A stretch of DNA of 64,000 nucleotides from Chloroflexota bacterium (GCA_029553955.1 JAKPJZ010000113.1:1-64000); one strand, 5' to 3'; numbered from the stretch's first letter, positions 16,348 to 25,515 are shown. The notes: a model not told the origin generated them from the sequence alone. Program-made: numbers and translations.

Positions 16348-16446
16348 GCTGGTGTTGCAGCGGGCGCTGCGCTGCGCATTTGGGGCGGTGAGCGTGGTTA
16401 GCGCGGGCAGCCTATTCCCCCCCGCGAGGGGAACGGTAGGGGGTCT
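16308..16446. repeat. Core of the MITE-like hairpin family, overlapping the end of fur
   Basis: Left arm AGAGACCCCCTACCGTTCCC and right arm GGGAACGGTAGGGGGTCTCT with inner CCTATTCCCCC inverses. It corresponds to the central hairpin of the elements at 2642, 20339 and 49097 but lacks their outer ends. Confidence 0.85.
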
Positions 16447-16469
16447 CTCCCCCGTCACAGCACAGGCTC

Positions 16470-17537
16470 TTACTGCCCCTGCTGCTCCAGGCTCCCTTTC
16501 CCCTTGTTGTTGGCCCTCTGGCTCCTCCTCTGCCACGCCCAGTTGAAAGCGCGATAGACCAGGGGTGAGTAGGCATAGTCAAAGGCGCCGGCGCTGGTGG
16601 CCTGCGCGCCCCCAAAGCCCGCCTTGAAATGCGTCACCCCCTTGAGGTCCGCGCCCGGCGCCGACGGCTCCCCGTCGGAGATGCCCCACAGGTCATAGCC
16701 GGCGCACCCCCGCGCCTTGGCCCAGCGCATCGCCTCCCACTGCAGGAGGTGGTTGGGGTTGCGCGCGCGCTCGCGCTCGCTCGAGGCGCCGAACATATAG
16801 ATCGCCTGCGGGCCAAAGGCGAGCGCCATCAGGCCGGCCAGGGGCTCGTCCTGGTAATAGGCCAAGAGCAGCGCCACGCGGCCCGCCGGCTCGAAGAGCC
16901 GGTAGGCCGCCTCATAGTATTCGGGGGTGTGCACCTGAAAGCCCTGGCGGCGGCTGGTCTCGCGCAGCAGGTCGATGAACACCGGCACGTCGGCCGTCCC
17001 GCCCCGCCGCACCGTGACCTCCCTGCGCAGCGCCGTGCGGATGGCGTAGCGGCTCTTGGGGTTCATCTGCGCCAGGATGGCCTCCTCGCTCGGCCGCAGA
17101 TCGACGACAATCGTGCTGCGTGGCTGGATGGCGCGCGCCCCGCCGGCAAAGCCCTGCGCCTGCCACCAGCGCGCGGCCTCCGGGTCGTGGGGCGTGGCAG
17201 GCTCCACTTTCAGGGCCAGGGCGCGGTGGCTGCGGGCGGCATCGTGCAGCGCCGCCAGCAGCAGGCGGTTGGCGTGCTCATCCTCGGGGTGCAGCACCGG
17301 CCCGCGGGGCACGTAGGCCAGGCAGCGGTAGGGCAGGCGCCGCAGCAACACCTGCGCCCCAGCCAGCAGCCGGCCGCCGTCGCTCACCGCCAGCCGCACC
17401 GGCTGCCAGCCGAAACGCCCCTTGAGCTCGCCCCAGGCCCAGCTCTGCAGCAGGTGGCCGTGGGGGCTGGCGGCGACAAGGTCATCCCAGGCCTCGGGGG
17501 ATGGGAAGCCGTTCTCTTCAGACGACAGCACCCGCAT
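16470..17537 (-). CDS. FemABX-type peptidoglycan aminoacyltransferase
   Basis: A 355-residue protein with two tandem GNAT-like folds, characteristic of FemX/FemA enzymes that add amino acids to lipid II with aminoacyl-tRNA. Features include SPHGHLLQSWAWGELKGRFGW at the N-terminus, MNPKSRYAIRTALRREV in the middle and the terminal GGAQATSAGAFDYAYSPLVY. HLLQWEAMRWAKARGCAGYDLWGI is a strong family match. It acts at the cytoplasmic membrane face. The ATG at 17537 follows AGAGG. Which amino acid it adds is unknown. The flanking tRNA-Gly(CCC) gene is suggestive but probably coincidental. Confidence 0.85.
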   Translation of the reverse strand: MRVLSSEENGFPSPEAWDDLVAASPHGHLLQSWAWGELKGRFGWQPVRLAVSDGGRLLAGAQVLLRRLPYRCLAYVPRGPVLHPEDEHANRLLLAALHDAARSHRALALKVEPATPHDPEAARWWQAQGFAGGARAIQPRSTIVVDLRPSEEAILAQMNPKSRYAIRTALRREVTVRRGGTADVPVFIDLLRETSRRQGFQVHTPEYYEAAYRLFEPAGRVALLLAYYQDEPLAGLMALAFGPQAIYMFGASSERERARNPNHLLQWEAMRWAKARGCAGYDLWGISDGEPSAPGADLKGVTHFKAGFGGAQATSAGAFDYAYSPLVYRAFNWAWQRRSQRANNKGKGSLEQQGQ

Positions 17538-17653
17538 GGGCGCACCTCTTGGCAATGGTCACGTGGACATGCGCAGAGGATCGACCGCCGCGGGCAAAGA
17601 AGAGCAACAATCATGCCAAGATGCGCAGCCAACCGGCGTGGGTCGGCCACGTC

Positions 17654-18481
17654 CTATGGAATCACGCCGCCAATGCGTGTGACCTCGATGCCGCGCGCCT
17701 CCAGGGCATCCAGAAATGGGTTGATGCCCACTGAGTCGCTGGCGATATGCCCCAGCACCAGCACCTGACCCCGGGGCTCGGCCCGCAGGCGCATCAGGTC
17801 CGCCTCGCCCAGATGGATGTAGATGACCGTATCCACGCCATGGGCGAAATAGGCCTGGGCCACGGCATAGCCGCCGTTGGTCAGGGCCGCGTGCGACAGC
17901 ACCGCGCGGCCCGCCGGCGCCTCGGGCCTGCCCAGGGCCACGTCCGGCTCGGTCGCCGCCGCCCGGAACTCGGGCATCTGCTTCAGGTGCTCGGCCAACG
18001 CCGACAGGCTGGCTGAGGGATCGCCGGCTAGGAAGCGGTCGATCTCTTTCTGGATGCGCCGGCGCCCGATCTCATCCAGCGGACAATGGATATTCATGTA
18101 GGGCAGGCCCAGCAGGCGGGCCAGCGAGGGCTCGCGATCATAGTTCTGCGCCACGGCCGCGCGCCTCAGGCGCTCAGCGCCCTCCTCGGCCACCCGGCGC
18201 GCCACCTCGAGGGGCACGCCCCGGGCCGCCATCTGCTCAGCGTGTCGCAGATAGACGCGCCAACCGCCGGGCGCACACCCTGTTGGATGGTGGGCCACCG
18301 CGGCATCATAGCCCGACTGGCGGGCCAACATCAGTTCCGCCGGCCCCAGGTCAATGCCGAACAGGATGCGGCTGATCCCTCGGCCCGGCACATAGATCGC
18401 CGAGTCGGCAGGCACCTCGTCGAAGCCCGCCATCTCTAGGGCCAAGGCCATGATCTCCTCCGTCGTCATGCCGTCGCTCAT
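17654..18481 (-). CDS. Nif3-like (DUF34) dinuclear metal-centre protein
   Basis: A 275-residue protein with family metal-site patterns: AAVAHHPTG near the middle and LGHIASDSVGINPFLDALEARG at the C-terminus. The family fold binds two metals; a GTP cyclohydrolase I type 2-like role has been proposed for some members, but function is unsettled. This copy is divergent, so NIF3 membership is likely rather than certain. The ATG at 18481 has GGAGGGG upstream. Its C-terminal VTRIGGVIP is encoded 117 bases before the FemX-like gene start. Confidence 0.7.
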   Translation of the reverse strand: MSDGMTTEEIMALALEMAGFDEVPADSAIYVPGRGISRILFGIDLGPAELMLARQSGYDAAVAHHPTGCAPGGWRVYLRHAEQMAARGVPLEVARRVAEEGAERLRRAAVAQNYDREPSLARLLGLPYMNIHCPLDEIGRRRIQKEIDRFLAGDPSASLSALAEHLKQMPEFRAAATEPDVALGRPEAPAGRAVLSHAALTNGGYAVAQAYFAHGVDTVIYIHLGEADLMRLRAEPRGQVLVLGHIASDSVGINPFLDALEARGIEVTRIGGVIP

Positions 18482-18802
18482 GTTCCCCCCTCCAGCACGC
18501 CGGGCGGCAATGCTTGATGACCGTGCCAGGGTCAAAAGGCAGCAGGCATGCAGATAGTACACTGATCCCGTAATGGGGGCAAACGGCCAGATCCTGCTCG
18601 ATGGGTACCTGTTCACACTCAAATGCAGAGAGGGCCTACGCTGCCATGCATCCTTGCCTGCAGTTTTCCCCTCGAACGTGGGGGCCATGGACAGGGATAG
18701 ACAGGATACACAGGATGATAGTCCCTTATCCTGCCTGTGCATCTCTGTGCGGCGCTCTCCCAAGGGCTCTCAGCGCGAGTGTGAACAGCTCGATTGGTGT
18801 GC
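18482..18802. other. Gene-free region between Nif3-like gene and tRNA
   Basis: No convincing ORF. It contains a short inverted stretch (GGACAGGGATAGACAGGATA and similar) but nothing assignable. Confidence 0.4.
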
Positions 18803-18831
18803 TTGACAGACTGCCCTTGCCCCACTATAAT
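18803..18831 (+). promoter_or_regulatory. Consensus promoter of tRNA-Gly, TTGACA-17-TATAAT
   Basis: Both hexamers match the sigma-70 consensus exactly and are separated by 17 bases. Transcription would start near 18838, just before the tRNA. Confidence 0.95.
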
Positions 18832-18851
18832 ACGGCCACAAACCAAGATGC

Positions 18852-18924
18852 GCGGGTGTAGCTCAGTTGGCAGAGCGTCTGCTTCCCAAGCAGAATGTCA
18901 TGGGTTCGAATCCCACCACCCGCT
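18852..18924 (+). tRNA. tRNA-Gly (anticodon CCC)
   Basis: A 73-base cloverleaf: acceptor GCGGGTG with CACCCGC, D-loop AGCTCAGTTGGCAGAGC, anticodon arm TCTGC-TTCCCAA-GCAGA (anticodon CCC), T-loop GGGTTCGAATCCC, discriminator T. The CCA end is not encoded. It has a perfect promoter upstream and an intrinsic terminator downstream, so it is transcribed alone. Confidence 0.97.
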
Positions 18925-18966
18925 CCTGATCCAAGGGCCCGGAAACGGACCCGTGGCTCAATGACA

Positions 18967-18999
18967 CGCCCCGAGGCAATACTCGGGGCGTTTTTCTTT
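18967..18999 (+). terminator. Intrinsic terminator of tRNA-Gly
   Basis: Stem CGCCCCGAG with CTCGGGGCG, 6-base loop, followed by TTTTTCTTT. Confidence 0.93.
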
Positions 19000-19240
19000 G
19001 CCCCGCTGTGAGCGCAACCCTGGGGCTGTTCTTGCGTAGAATCGGCTGTGATCATCGACAGCGCTGCATCTCGAGCAGCCTAGACGGCGGCCGTGGCGCC
19101 GCTCAGTACTACAACCGTGCTTGACGCTGCCACTGCTGGCCATCCGGGTGGCTGCCGGCTGACACGCTCCGCAGCCTCCCCTTGGGCGCGGGCAAACCTA
19201 CGCAGGCACATGCCCTCGTGCGCCCGGCCCTGGCCCGGAA

Positions 19241-19365
19241 GGGGTCTTATTGGCGGGTTGGCCAGAGCCGTGGCCGCCCGCGGGCGCACAGGCACCTGTG
19301 CTTGCGGAGGTTGCGCTGCGCCCATGGGGCGGCCACGGCTCTGGCCAACCCGCCAATAAGACCCC
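19241..19365. repeat. Inverted repeat with 39-bp perfect arms (P6)
   Basis: Arms 19241-19279 and 19327-19365 are exact reverse complements. The 47-base loop carries a smaller GCACAG/CTGTGC hairpin. Outer bases GGGGTCTTATTGGCGGG are similar to P1-P5. The surrounding 19140-19440 sequence matches part of 1230-1340, suggesting a larger mobile unit. Confidence 0.93.
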
Positions 19366-19464
19366 CCAAAAGGCCCCGTTCCGGTCATACGTGAAGCGCT
19401 GCACCCGGATCGCGCGCCTTCCCAGATAAGTACGGTTGTAGCATTAGCCAGTGAGGGGAAAACC

Positions 19465-20202
19465 ATGCGCACGCTCATCGTCTCGCTCGCGCTCGTCTCT
19501 GTGCTGCTGCTCGCCGGCTGCACCGCCGGCCTCAAGCCGGCGGACGGATCTGCCATCCGCGGGTCGGGCGTCAAGGCCACGCGCGAGTATGCCGAGGCCG
19601 GCTTTACGGCGCTGGATATCGACAGCGCCTTTGTCGTCACCGTGACCCAGGGCGATGGCTTCAAGCTGACGGTGACGGCCGACGACAACCTGCTCGACTA
19701 TGTCAGGGTGACGCAGTCGCAGGGCACGCTGCGCATCACTATCGATAGCAGCGGCTTCCAGTCGTTCTCATCCACCGGGCAGGAGGCCGCCATCACCATG
19801 CCGCGCCTCACGGCGGTGCGCCTCGGCAGGGCCTGCCGCGCCACGCTGGCCGGCTTTGCGGGCGGCGCATCGTTTGCGGCCGACCTCGGCGGCGCAAGCC
19901 GCCTCAGCGGCGACGTACAGGCCAACGACATCCGCCTCGACGCGCACAGCGCCAGCCAGCTCGACCTGACCGGCCGCGCCACCAGCCTGACCCTCAGCGC
20001 CGACGGCGCCAGCAGCGCCAAGCTGGGCGACCTCGCGGTCGAAAAGGCCGGCGTGACGCTGCGGGGCGCCTCGCAGGCCACCGTCGCCGCAACGAGCAGC
20101 TTGAGCTATGACCTGAACGACGCCTCGCAGCTCACCTACAGCGGCAACCCCACCATCGGCACCGCCAGGTCCGAGAGGGCGTCCAAGGTGACGAGGCAGT
20201 AG
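19465..20202 (+). CDS. GIN-domain (DUF2807) lipoprotein
   Basis: A 245-residue exported lipoprotein. The signal peptide ends in the lipobox LLAGC (Cys near residue 19). The rest is a right-handed beta-type GIN/DUF2807 domain: FTALDIDSAFVVTVTQGDGFKLTVTADDNLLDYV, then repeating strands rich in Ser, Ala, Asp and Leu. The family is common at cell surfaces of Bacteroidota and Chloroflexota; the biochemical role is unknown. AGGGG lies before the ATG at 19465. It is monocistronic and followed by a MITE-like element. Confidence 0.88.
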   Translation: MRTLIVSLALVSVLLLAGCTAGLKPADGSAIRGSGVKATREYAEAGFTALDIDSAFVVTVTQGDGFKLTVTADDNLLDYVRVTQSQGTLRITIDSSGFQSFSSTGQEAAITMPRLTAVRLGRACRATLAGFAGGASFAADLGGASRLSGDVQANDIRLDAHSASQLDLTGRATSLTLSADGASSAKLGDLAVEKAGVTLRGASQATVAATSSLSYDLNDASQLTYSGNPTIGTARSERASKVTRQ

Positions 20203-20338
20203 CCGCAGGCAGATGTCGAGCGAGCCCGGCTCCAGGTGGCCTCCGAGCGAGCGCAACGACAGCCGGCCGTCCAGAACACAAACGAGCCCGGACGGGCCCC
20301 GTGTGGGGTCGCGCTCGAGCTCGTTTGCTTGGGTGCCT

Positions 20339-20655
20339 TGACACACCTATCTCCAAGAGGGCAAAACGATTGGCAAAAAGCCCGGCAAAGGCCTGCCCGT
20401 GCCGCGGCCAGGCCCCCCCCTACCGTTCCCCCGTCGCGGGGGAATTGGGCTGTCTTCCGCGGCACTAGATCGCTCGCTCGCCGTTTCTTGGCCGCACAGG
20501 ATGCGGTCGGGCGACCCAATTCCCCCGCGACGGGGGACGGGTAGGGGGGCCCCACCCTGTAGCAGGAGAAATCGTCCGTCAGCAGCGGCGCGAGCTGGAC
20601 CGAGTTTTCGCCAGAGAGCTGGCGCTGACCACCCGCCAGGGGAATTGGTGTGACA
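20339..20655. repeat. MITE-like element, copy B
   Basis: Homologous to 2642-2905 at both flanks. It holds an extra roughly 115-base segment between the arms of the central hairpin, itself bounded by inverted GGGGGAATTGGG / CCCAATTCCCCC. Ends are TTGACACACCTATCTCC and GGAATTGGTGTGACAG. Confidence 0.85.
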
Positions 20656-20702
20656 GCTCCGCCGCCCTGCCGCCCGAAGGTCCGCGGCCGGGCGCGTTGG
20701 CC

Positions 20703-21563
20703 CTACGCCCCCGGCGCCCTGCCCTGCCGGTAGTGCCGCATATAACCGCGCAGGCGCCGGTCGTGGCCGAGGAAGACATCGGCCAGGAGCAGCGCGGCCC
20801 GCACCTGGGCAGCGGTCGGATCGGTGATGGGCGCGTTCATGCCCAGCACGGCCGCGGTGGTCAAAAAGCCGGCATTGACCGCCTGCCGGTCGGGCATGCC
20901 GTAGCTGACGTTCGAGGCGCCGCCGGTGATGCTGTTGGCCGGGAACTCGGCGCGCAGGCGGCGCACGGTCTCGAGCGCGACGCGCGCGGCCTGGTCGTCG
21001 GCGCCCACGGTCATCACCAGCGGGTCGAAGATGATATCCTGCTGCTTGATGCCCGCGCGCAAAGCGGCCTCGAACACCTGGCGCGCCACACAGAGGCGGC
21101 CCTCGACATCGGCCGGGATGCCCCCCTGCCCCATGCACAGCACAACCACCGGCACGCCACGCTCGGCCACGATGGGCAGGTTCTCCTCGAGCACCTTGCG
21201 CTCGCCGCCGATCGAGTTCACCAGCGGCCGCCCCGGGCACACCGCGAGCGCCCGCTCAAGCGCCCGTGGGTCGCGCGTGTCGATGGAGAGCGGCACGTCG
21301 ACCGCCGCGGCCACCGCGCGCACCGCCTCGGGCAAGAGCGCCGCCTCATCGATCCCCTTGCCGCCCACGTTGACGTCGACCAGGGCGGCGCCGGCCGCCA
21401 CCTGGCGCTGCGCTTCGGCGGCCAGGTAGGCCCAATCACGCTCGAGCAGCGCCCGGCGCAGGGCACTCCGGCCGCTGGGGTTGATGCGCTCGCCGATGAT
21501 GCGCGCCGCGCCGTTGGGGTCGAGCGCCAGCGGGCTGCCGGTCCCCTGTACGAGGGTTGTCAT
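20703..21563 (-). CDS. Pterin-binding methyltransferase (corrinoid to tetrahydrofolate)
   Basis: A 286-residue TIM-barrel protein of the dihydropteroate-synthase/MeTr family (AcsE, MtvA, MtrH relatives). Motifs include IIGERINPSGR, ALVDVNVGGKG, SIDTRDPRALERAL and NSIGGERKV, which line the pterin pocket. It is the last gene of the corrinoid operon and most likely moves the methyl group between the corrinoid protein and tetrahydrofolate. I prefer the ATG at 21563; a GTG at 21575 overlapping the upstream stop is an alternative. Length matches AcsE-type enzymes. Confidence 0.87.
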   Translation of the reverse strand: MTTLVQGTGSPLALDPNGAARIIGERINPSGRSALRRALLERDWAYLAAEAQRQVAAGAALVDVNVGGKGIDEAALLPEAVRAVAAAVDVPLSIDTRDPRALERALAVCPGRPLVNSIGGERKVLEENLPIVAERGVPVVVLCMGQGGIPADVEGRLCVARQVFEAALRAGIKQQDIIFDPLVMTVGADDQAARVALETVRRLRAEFPANSITGGASNVSYGMPDRQAVNAGFLTTAAVLGMNAPITDPTAAQVRAALLLADVFLGHDRRLRGYMRHYRQGRAPGA

Positions 21564-21571
21564 GGATGCGC

Positions 21572-22858
21572 TCACCTCGACGTGCGCGCCCTCAGGATCG
21601 TGTCCTCTTCCGGCTGGCCCTTGAGCCACTCGTCGAACGGCTGGAAGGCAGGTGGGTCGACCCGCACTGACGCCAGGTCGGCGGCGATGGGATAGCGGCC
21701 CAGCGTGTGCGTAGCGTGGACGGCCGTGTGGACATTCACCGATGGTGCATCGGCGGGGATGTTGCCGATGAACATGATCAGCCGGCCGTCGCGCCCCAGG
21801 ATGTCGATCCATTCGCGGACCTTGGCCGCAATCTCGGCCGGCGCGCTATCGCGGATGAAGCGGCCGTTCAGCGAGGCCATGATCGGGATCTTGTGCCCAC
21901 CCTTGCCGCGCGATACGGCGTATTCCCGCAGCCAGCGCATATCCAGATCCTGCGTGCGGCCCATGGCCGTGGTCGCCATGTTCATCCCGGCGATCTTGGG
22001 CGCGCTGTCGAGGCACTTGAAGAGCACGGCCTTGTCGAACTTGGCCGGGTCCTCCTCGCAATAGTCGCAGGCGGCTGCCCCGCCGTTCGCCGTCAGGCCG
22101 AGCTCCTTCTTGGCGCGCTCGGCCAGGCGCCTGACCGATGGCAGCACCCACTCCACCACCAGCTCGGGCGTGAGGTTCGGGAAGCAGGCCCAGGCATCAG
22201 GACCTGTGCACGATTTGATGCCGGCCTTGGCGTAGGCCTGCAGGAAGGGCCAGATGGCCTGGTTCTCGGCCCAGTCGAACAGCGCCTGGGCGTAGCCCCG
22301 GTCGCGCTTGAGCGCGCGCACGGCTTTGGGGTAGCCCATCGCCTGGCAGAGCAGACTCCAGGGCGAGCAGAAAAAGCCGGCCGCCAGGGGGCTGGGCGCT
22401 CTCTTGATCGTCAGGCGGGCGCTCTCGACGGCCATCGCGATGCGGCCCTTTGTGGGATCGAGCGGGCCGATGCGGTCCAGGTCGGCCGGCGTTTTGATCA
22501 GCGGGTCGCTGACATCCACGGTGGGCATGGCATTGTCGGAGTAGATCATTTCGGCGCCCAGCGCCTCGACCTCAAAGTTGTAGGCGTCGGGGATGATCGT
22601 GTACGAGTCAAAGCCGTACCAGCGCTGCACGGCGATGTGCACATCGACCAGCAGCTCGGCGTCCCAGTAGTATCTGCGCGCCGGCACCTTGGCGACGGTC
22701 ATGCAGTGATCGTGGCTCTGTGGCCCCATGAAGGGCACTACGTCGGCGTGGTCGCCGGTCATCGCGGCGATGATGCGCGCCGTGCCGCTGGGCTTGCCGA
22801 TGCGGATGCCCTTGCCATAGAGCAACCCATGCACCATCTCGAGAGTAGGATTGGCCAT
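21572..22858 (-). CDS. Uroporphyrinogen-decarboxylase-family methyltransferase
   Basis: A 428-residue UroD-superfamily barrel, the fold of MtaA, MtbA, CmuA and many demethylases. It is not a haem enzyme here: it sits directly between a corrinoid protein (3 bases) and a pterin methyltransferase (8 bases). Cysteines in GGAAACDYCEEDP near the expected C-terminal metal site and HDHCMTVAKV could provide zinc ligands, but the canonical HxC...C pattern is not clear. The probable role is substrate methyltransferase (MT1), since no MttB- or MtaB-type gene is present. The donor is unknown. The ATG at 22858 follows GGAGGG. Confidence 0.82.
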   Translation of the reverse strand: MANPTLEMVHGLLYGKGIRIGKPSGTARIIAAMTGDHADVVPFMGPQSHDHCMTVAKVPARRYYWDAELLVDVHIAVQRWYGFDSYTIIPDAYNFEVEALGAEMIYSDNAMPTVDVSDPLIKTPADLDRIGPLDPTKGRIAMAVESARLTIKRAPSPLAAGFFCSPWSLLCQAMGYPKAVRALKRDRGYAQALFDWAENQAIWPFLQAYAKAGIKSCTGPDAWACFPNLTPELVVEWVLPSVRRLAERAKKELGLTANGGAAACDYCEEDPAKFDKAVLFKCLDSAPKIAGMNMATTAMGRTQDLDMRWLREYAVSRGKGGHKIPIMASLNGRFIRDSAPAEIAAKVREWIDILGRDGRLIMFIGNIPADAPSVNVHTAVHATHTLGRYPIAADLASVRVDPPAFQPFDEWLKGQPEEDTILRARTSR

Positions 22859-22861
22859 CAC

Positions 22862-23503
22862 TCACCCTCCTATCAGCGCGCCGGCCTTCTGCATGGCATC
22901 CAGCGCATCCCTGCCCCAGGCGTCAGCCCCCACCTCGTCGGCGAACTCTTGGCTGGTGGGCACGCCGCCAACCATGACCTTGACCTGCTTCCGCAGCCCC
23001 TGCGCCTCGAGCTCCGCGATAATCGCCTTCATCTCGAGCATCGTTGTCGACATGTAGGCGCCCAGGCCCACAATCACCGGCCGGTGCCCCTTGATCGCCG
23101 CGATGAACCGCTCCGCCGGCACGTCGATGCCGAGGTCGATCACCTCGAACCCCACCGAGGTCAACATGGCCACCACCAGGCTCTTGCCGAGGTCGTGCAT
23201 GTCGCCCTGCACGACGCCGATGACGAATTTGCCGAGGCGCGGCGCCCCACCCTTGCTCAGGTGCGGCTGCAACGGCACCATGCCCGCCTTGAAGGCATCG
23301 GCGGCAAGGATGACGTCGGGCAAAAAGATCTCGTTGGCCCGCCACAGGTCCCCGGCCTTGGTAATGCCGGCCACGACCCCGCGCTGCAGGATCTCGAGCG
23401 GCGGCAGCCCGGCCGCCAGGGCCTGCGTCACCAGCCGGCCGGCCTCCGCGTCCTCTCCTTCGGTCACGGCTGTGCTGATGGCCCGATACGTTTCATCTGA
23501 CAT
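22862..23503 (-). CDS. Corrinoid-binding methyl carrier protein
   Basis: A 213-residue MtaC/MtvC-type protein. Residues 1-85 form the four-helix cap (Met-synthase B12-binding N-domain). The Rossmann B12 domain follows, with the cobalt-ligand motif Asp101-x-His103-x2-Gly106 (QGDMHDLGK) and VIDLGIDVPAERF. It shuttles a methyl group between the UroD-type and pterin-type methyltransferases of the operon. It closely resembles the C-terminal half of the Crp fusion encoded upstream, so the two probably arose by duplication. Confidence 0.93.
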   Translation of the reverse strand: MSDETYRAISTAVTEGEDAEAGRLVTQALAAGLPPLEILQRGVVAGITKAGDLWRANEIFLPDVILAADAFKAGMVPLQPHLSKGGAPRLGKFVIGVVQGDMHDLGKSLVVAMLTSVGFEVIDLGIDVPAERFIAAIKGHRPVIVGLGAYMSTTMLEMKAIIAELEAQGLRKQVKVMVGGVPTSQEFADEVGADAWGRDALDAMQKAGALIGG

Positions 23504-23587
23504 CGCTGGCTTACCTCCTTGAAGAGAACCTGATCTCGCCCGATACGTTCACACTCCGTGCTGCGGCGCCGGCCGCGAGCCTGCCGG

Positions 23588-25405
23588 CTATGAACCAGCG
23601 GGCAGGCGGGCGCCCTGTGAGAAATAGCGGTTGAACCCAGGGACGACGGTCACCTCGAGATACTCGATGCGCCCGGCCAGCGCCTCGGCCTCACGCCGGC
23701 ACGCGCTCGAGGCCAGCATCATGCGCGCGCCGGCACTGGCGGCGTTGCCCGCGGCCCACACCCGCTCCAGCGGCACGCTGGGCAAGAGCCCAATGCCCAT
23801 GGCGTGGCGCGGGTCGAGATAGCTGCCGAACGCGCCTGCGATCACCACCTCCTCGATGCGCGCCGGCTCGACGCCCAGGTGGTCCATGAGGATATCGATC
23901 CCCGCGCGGATGGCCCCCTTGGCCAACAGCACCTGGTCGATGTCGTGCTGGGTGATGCAGACGGCGCGGCGGCCCTCGCCACCCGGCGCCAGCGTGAAAG
24001 CCGGCATGTCGTCGTCCTCGCGCATGACGCCGGGCATGCCGGCGACCATGCGCCCGCGCGCGTTGATGATGCCGGCGCTGCGCATCTCGGCCAGTGCGGC
24101 GATGACGCCCGAGCCGCAAATGCCGGCCGCCGAGCCGCCGCCGATCACGTCGCAACGCACCTCGCCGCCGGCAATCGCCACCCGCTCGATGGCCCCCGGC
24201 GCCGCACGCATGCCGTGCCGGATGTGCGCGCCCTCAAAGGCGGGGCCCGACGCGGTGGAGCACGACACGATGCGCGCACCCGTCTGGAGCGCGATTTCGG
24301 TGTTGGTGCCGATGTCGATGCCCAGCCGCACCGGTTCGCTGCGGCCGAAACCGGCGGCGAGGAGGAAGGCCAGGTGATCCGAGCCGACAAAGCCGGCGAT
24401 GGGCGGCGGCAGGTAGGCCTGGGCCCCCGGGGCAGCCCGCAGGCCCAACTGCCCGGCGCCGACCGAGAGGGATGAGTTGAGCGCGGCCACAAAGGGCGAC
24501 ACGGCCAGCGGTTGCACCGGCAGCCCGGCCAACAAGTGGTGCATGGCCGTGTTGCCTACCAGGCAAATGTCGAGCAGATGCTCGGGCATGAGGCCCAGGG
24601 TGGCCGTCAGCTCGGCAGCAGCGCCGTTGATGGCCTGCGCCACTTCCTGCTGCAGCCGGGTGGCCTTGGCCGGCTCGACCAGCGCCGCTTCCAGCCGCGA
24701 CATGACATCTTCGCCATAGGCAATCTGCGGGTTCATCACGCCCGTGGCGGCCAGCGTCTGGCCCGATTGCAGATCGACCAGGTAACAGGCAAGCTTGGTG
24801 GTGCCGACATCGACGGCCAGCCCAAGGGGAGGCGGGGCCGCGCCGGGGTAAGCGCCGATAATCTCGTCGCCGCGGAGGGCAATGGCGACGCGCCAGCCCG
24901 ACGATCGCAGCGCCGTGCGCAGCGCGCCCAGCGTGGCCAGGCCCGCTCGCGCCTCGCCGATCCCCTGCTCGCGGCGCAGGGCGGCGCGCACTCGCTCCAG
25001 GTCGGCCACTTGGTCGGCCAGAGTCGGCGGCGCGACGGCGAGCGGCACGATGCGCACCTCTCCCGTGGGAGCCACGCTGACCTCGGCGCCCTCGGTCTGC
25101 GCCACCTGGACCTCGAGCGCCGAGACCGGCGGGATGTAGACCGACGCATTGGCCGAGACCATGACACGGCACGCCAGCCGCCAGCCGCCGGCGAGTTGCT
25201 CGGCGCTGAGGTGGTGTCGCTCCGCGGCGCTGGGCGGCAGCGGGTCTCCCCGCTCGATGCGCACCAGGCACTTGCCGCAGACCCCTTTGCCGCCACACAC
25301 CGAGCGCAGGCCGGCGCCCGCCCGGCGCGCCGCCTCGGCGATGGCCAGCGGCCCATCGCACAGCAGGCGAATGCCGCTTGGCTGAAAGTCGATGGTGAAG
25401 GACAT
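23588..25405 (-). CDS. RACo-like reductive activator of corrinoid proteins ([2Fe-2S] plus ASKHA ATPase)
   Basis: A 605-residue protein. The N-terminal ferredoxin-type [2Fe-2S] site is Cys37-x5-Cys43-x2-Cys46 with Cys79. A linker follows, then an ASKHA/DUF4445 ATPase: LGLAVDVGTTKLACYLVDL for phosphate binding, RLGIDIGTNTEIAL and ICGSGVIAALAEM. This is RACo architecture rather than RamA, which carries C-terminal 4Fe-4S clusters. It should use ATP and a low-potential electron to rescue Co(II) to Co(I) when the corrinoid protein is oxidised. It lies between the regulator and its presumed partner corrinoid gene. Confidence 0.9.
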   Translation of the reverse strand: MSFTIDFQPSGIRLLCDGPLAIAEAARRAGAGLRSVCGGKGVCGKCLVRIERGDPLPPSAAERHHLSAEQLAGGWRLACRVMVSANASVYIPPVSALEVQVAQTEGAEVSVAPTGEVRIVPLAVAPPTLADQVADLERVRAALRREQGIGEARAGLATLGALRTALRSSGWRVAIALRGDEIIGAYPGAAPPPLGLAVDVGTTKLACYLVDLQSGQTLAATGVMNPQIAYGEDVMSRLEAALVEPAKATRLQQEVAQAINGAAAELTATLGLMPEHLLDICLVGNTAMHHLLAGLPVQPLAVSPFVAALNSSLSVGAGQLGLRAAPGAQAYLPPPIAGFVGSDHLAFLLAAGFGRSEPVRLGIDIGTNTEIALQTGARIVSCSTASGPAFEGAHIRHGMRAAPGAIERVAIAGGEVRCDVIGGGSAAGICGSGVIAALAEMRSAGIINARGRMVAGMPGVMREDDDMPAFTLAPGGEGRRAVCITQHDIDQVLLAKGAIRAGIDILMDHLGVEPARIEEVVIAGAFGSYLDPRHAMGIGLLPSVPLERVWAAGNAASAGARMMLASSACRREAEALAGRIEYLEVTVVPGFNRYFSQGARLPAGS

Positions 25406-25515
25406 CTGGCTTCGTGGCCTTTCTGTACTTGTACAAGAGAGGCTATGGTCATTGTAGCACATTGTCGGCGGCGTAGGTGTCGTCTGGGCGACACTTGAGA
25501 GGTGGAGAGAGCGGT

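Noticed and set aside
15733-16536. Minus-strand ORF opposite fur
   Set aside because: It is composed of translated repeat and antisense sequence with no recognisable domain.
21572-22858. Haem-synthesis uroporphyrinogen decarboxylase (hemE)
   Set aside because: The fold matches, but the operon context with corrinoid and pterin methyltransferase genes, and the longer length, point to a methyltransferase.
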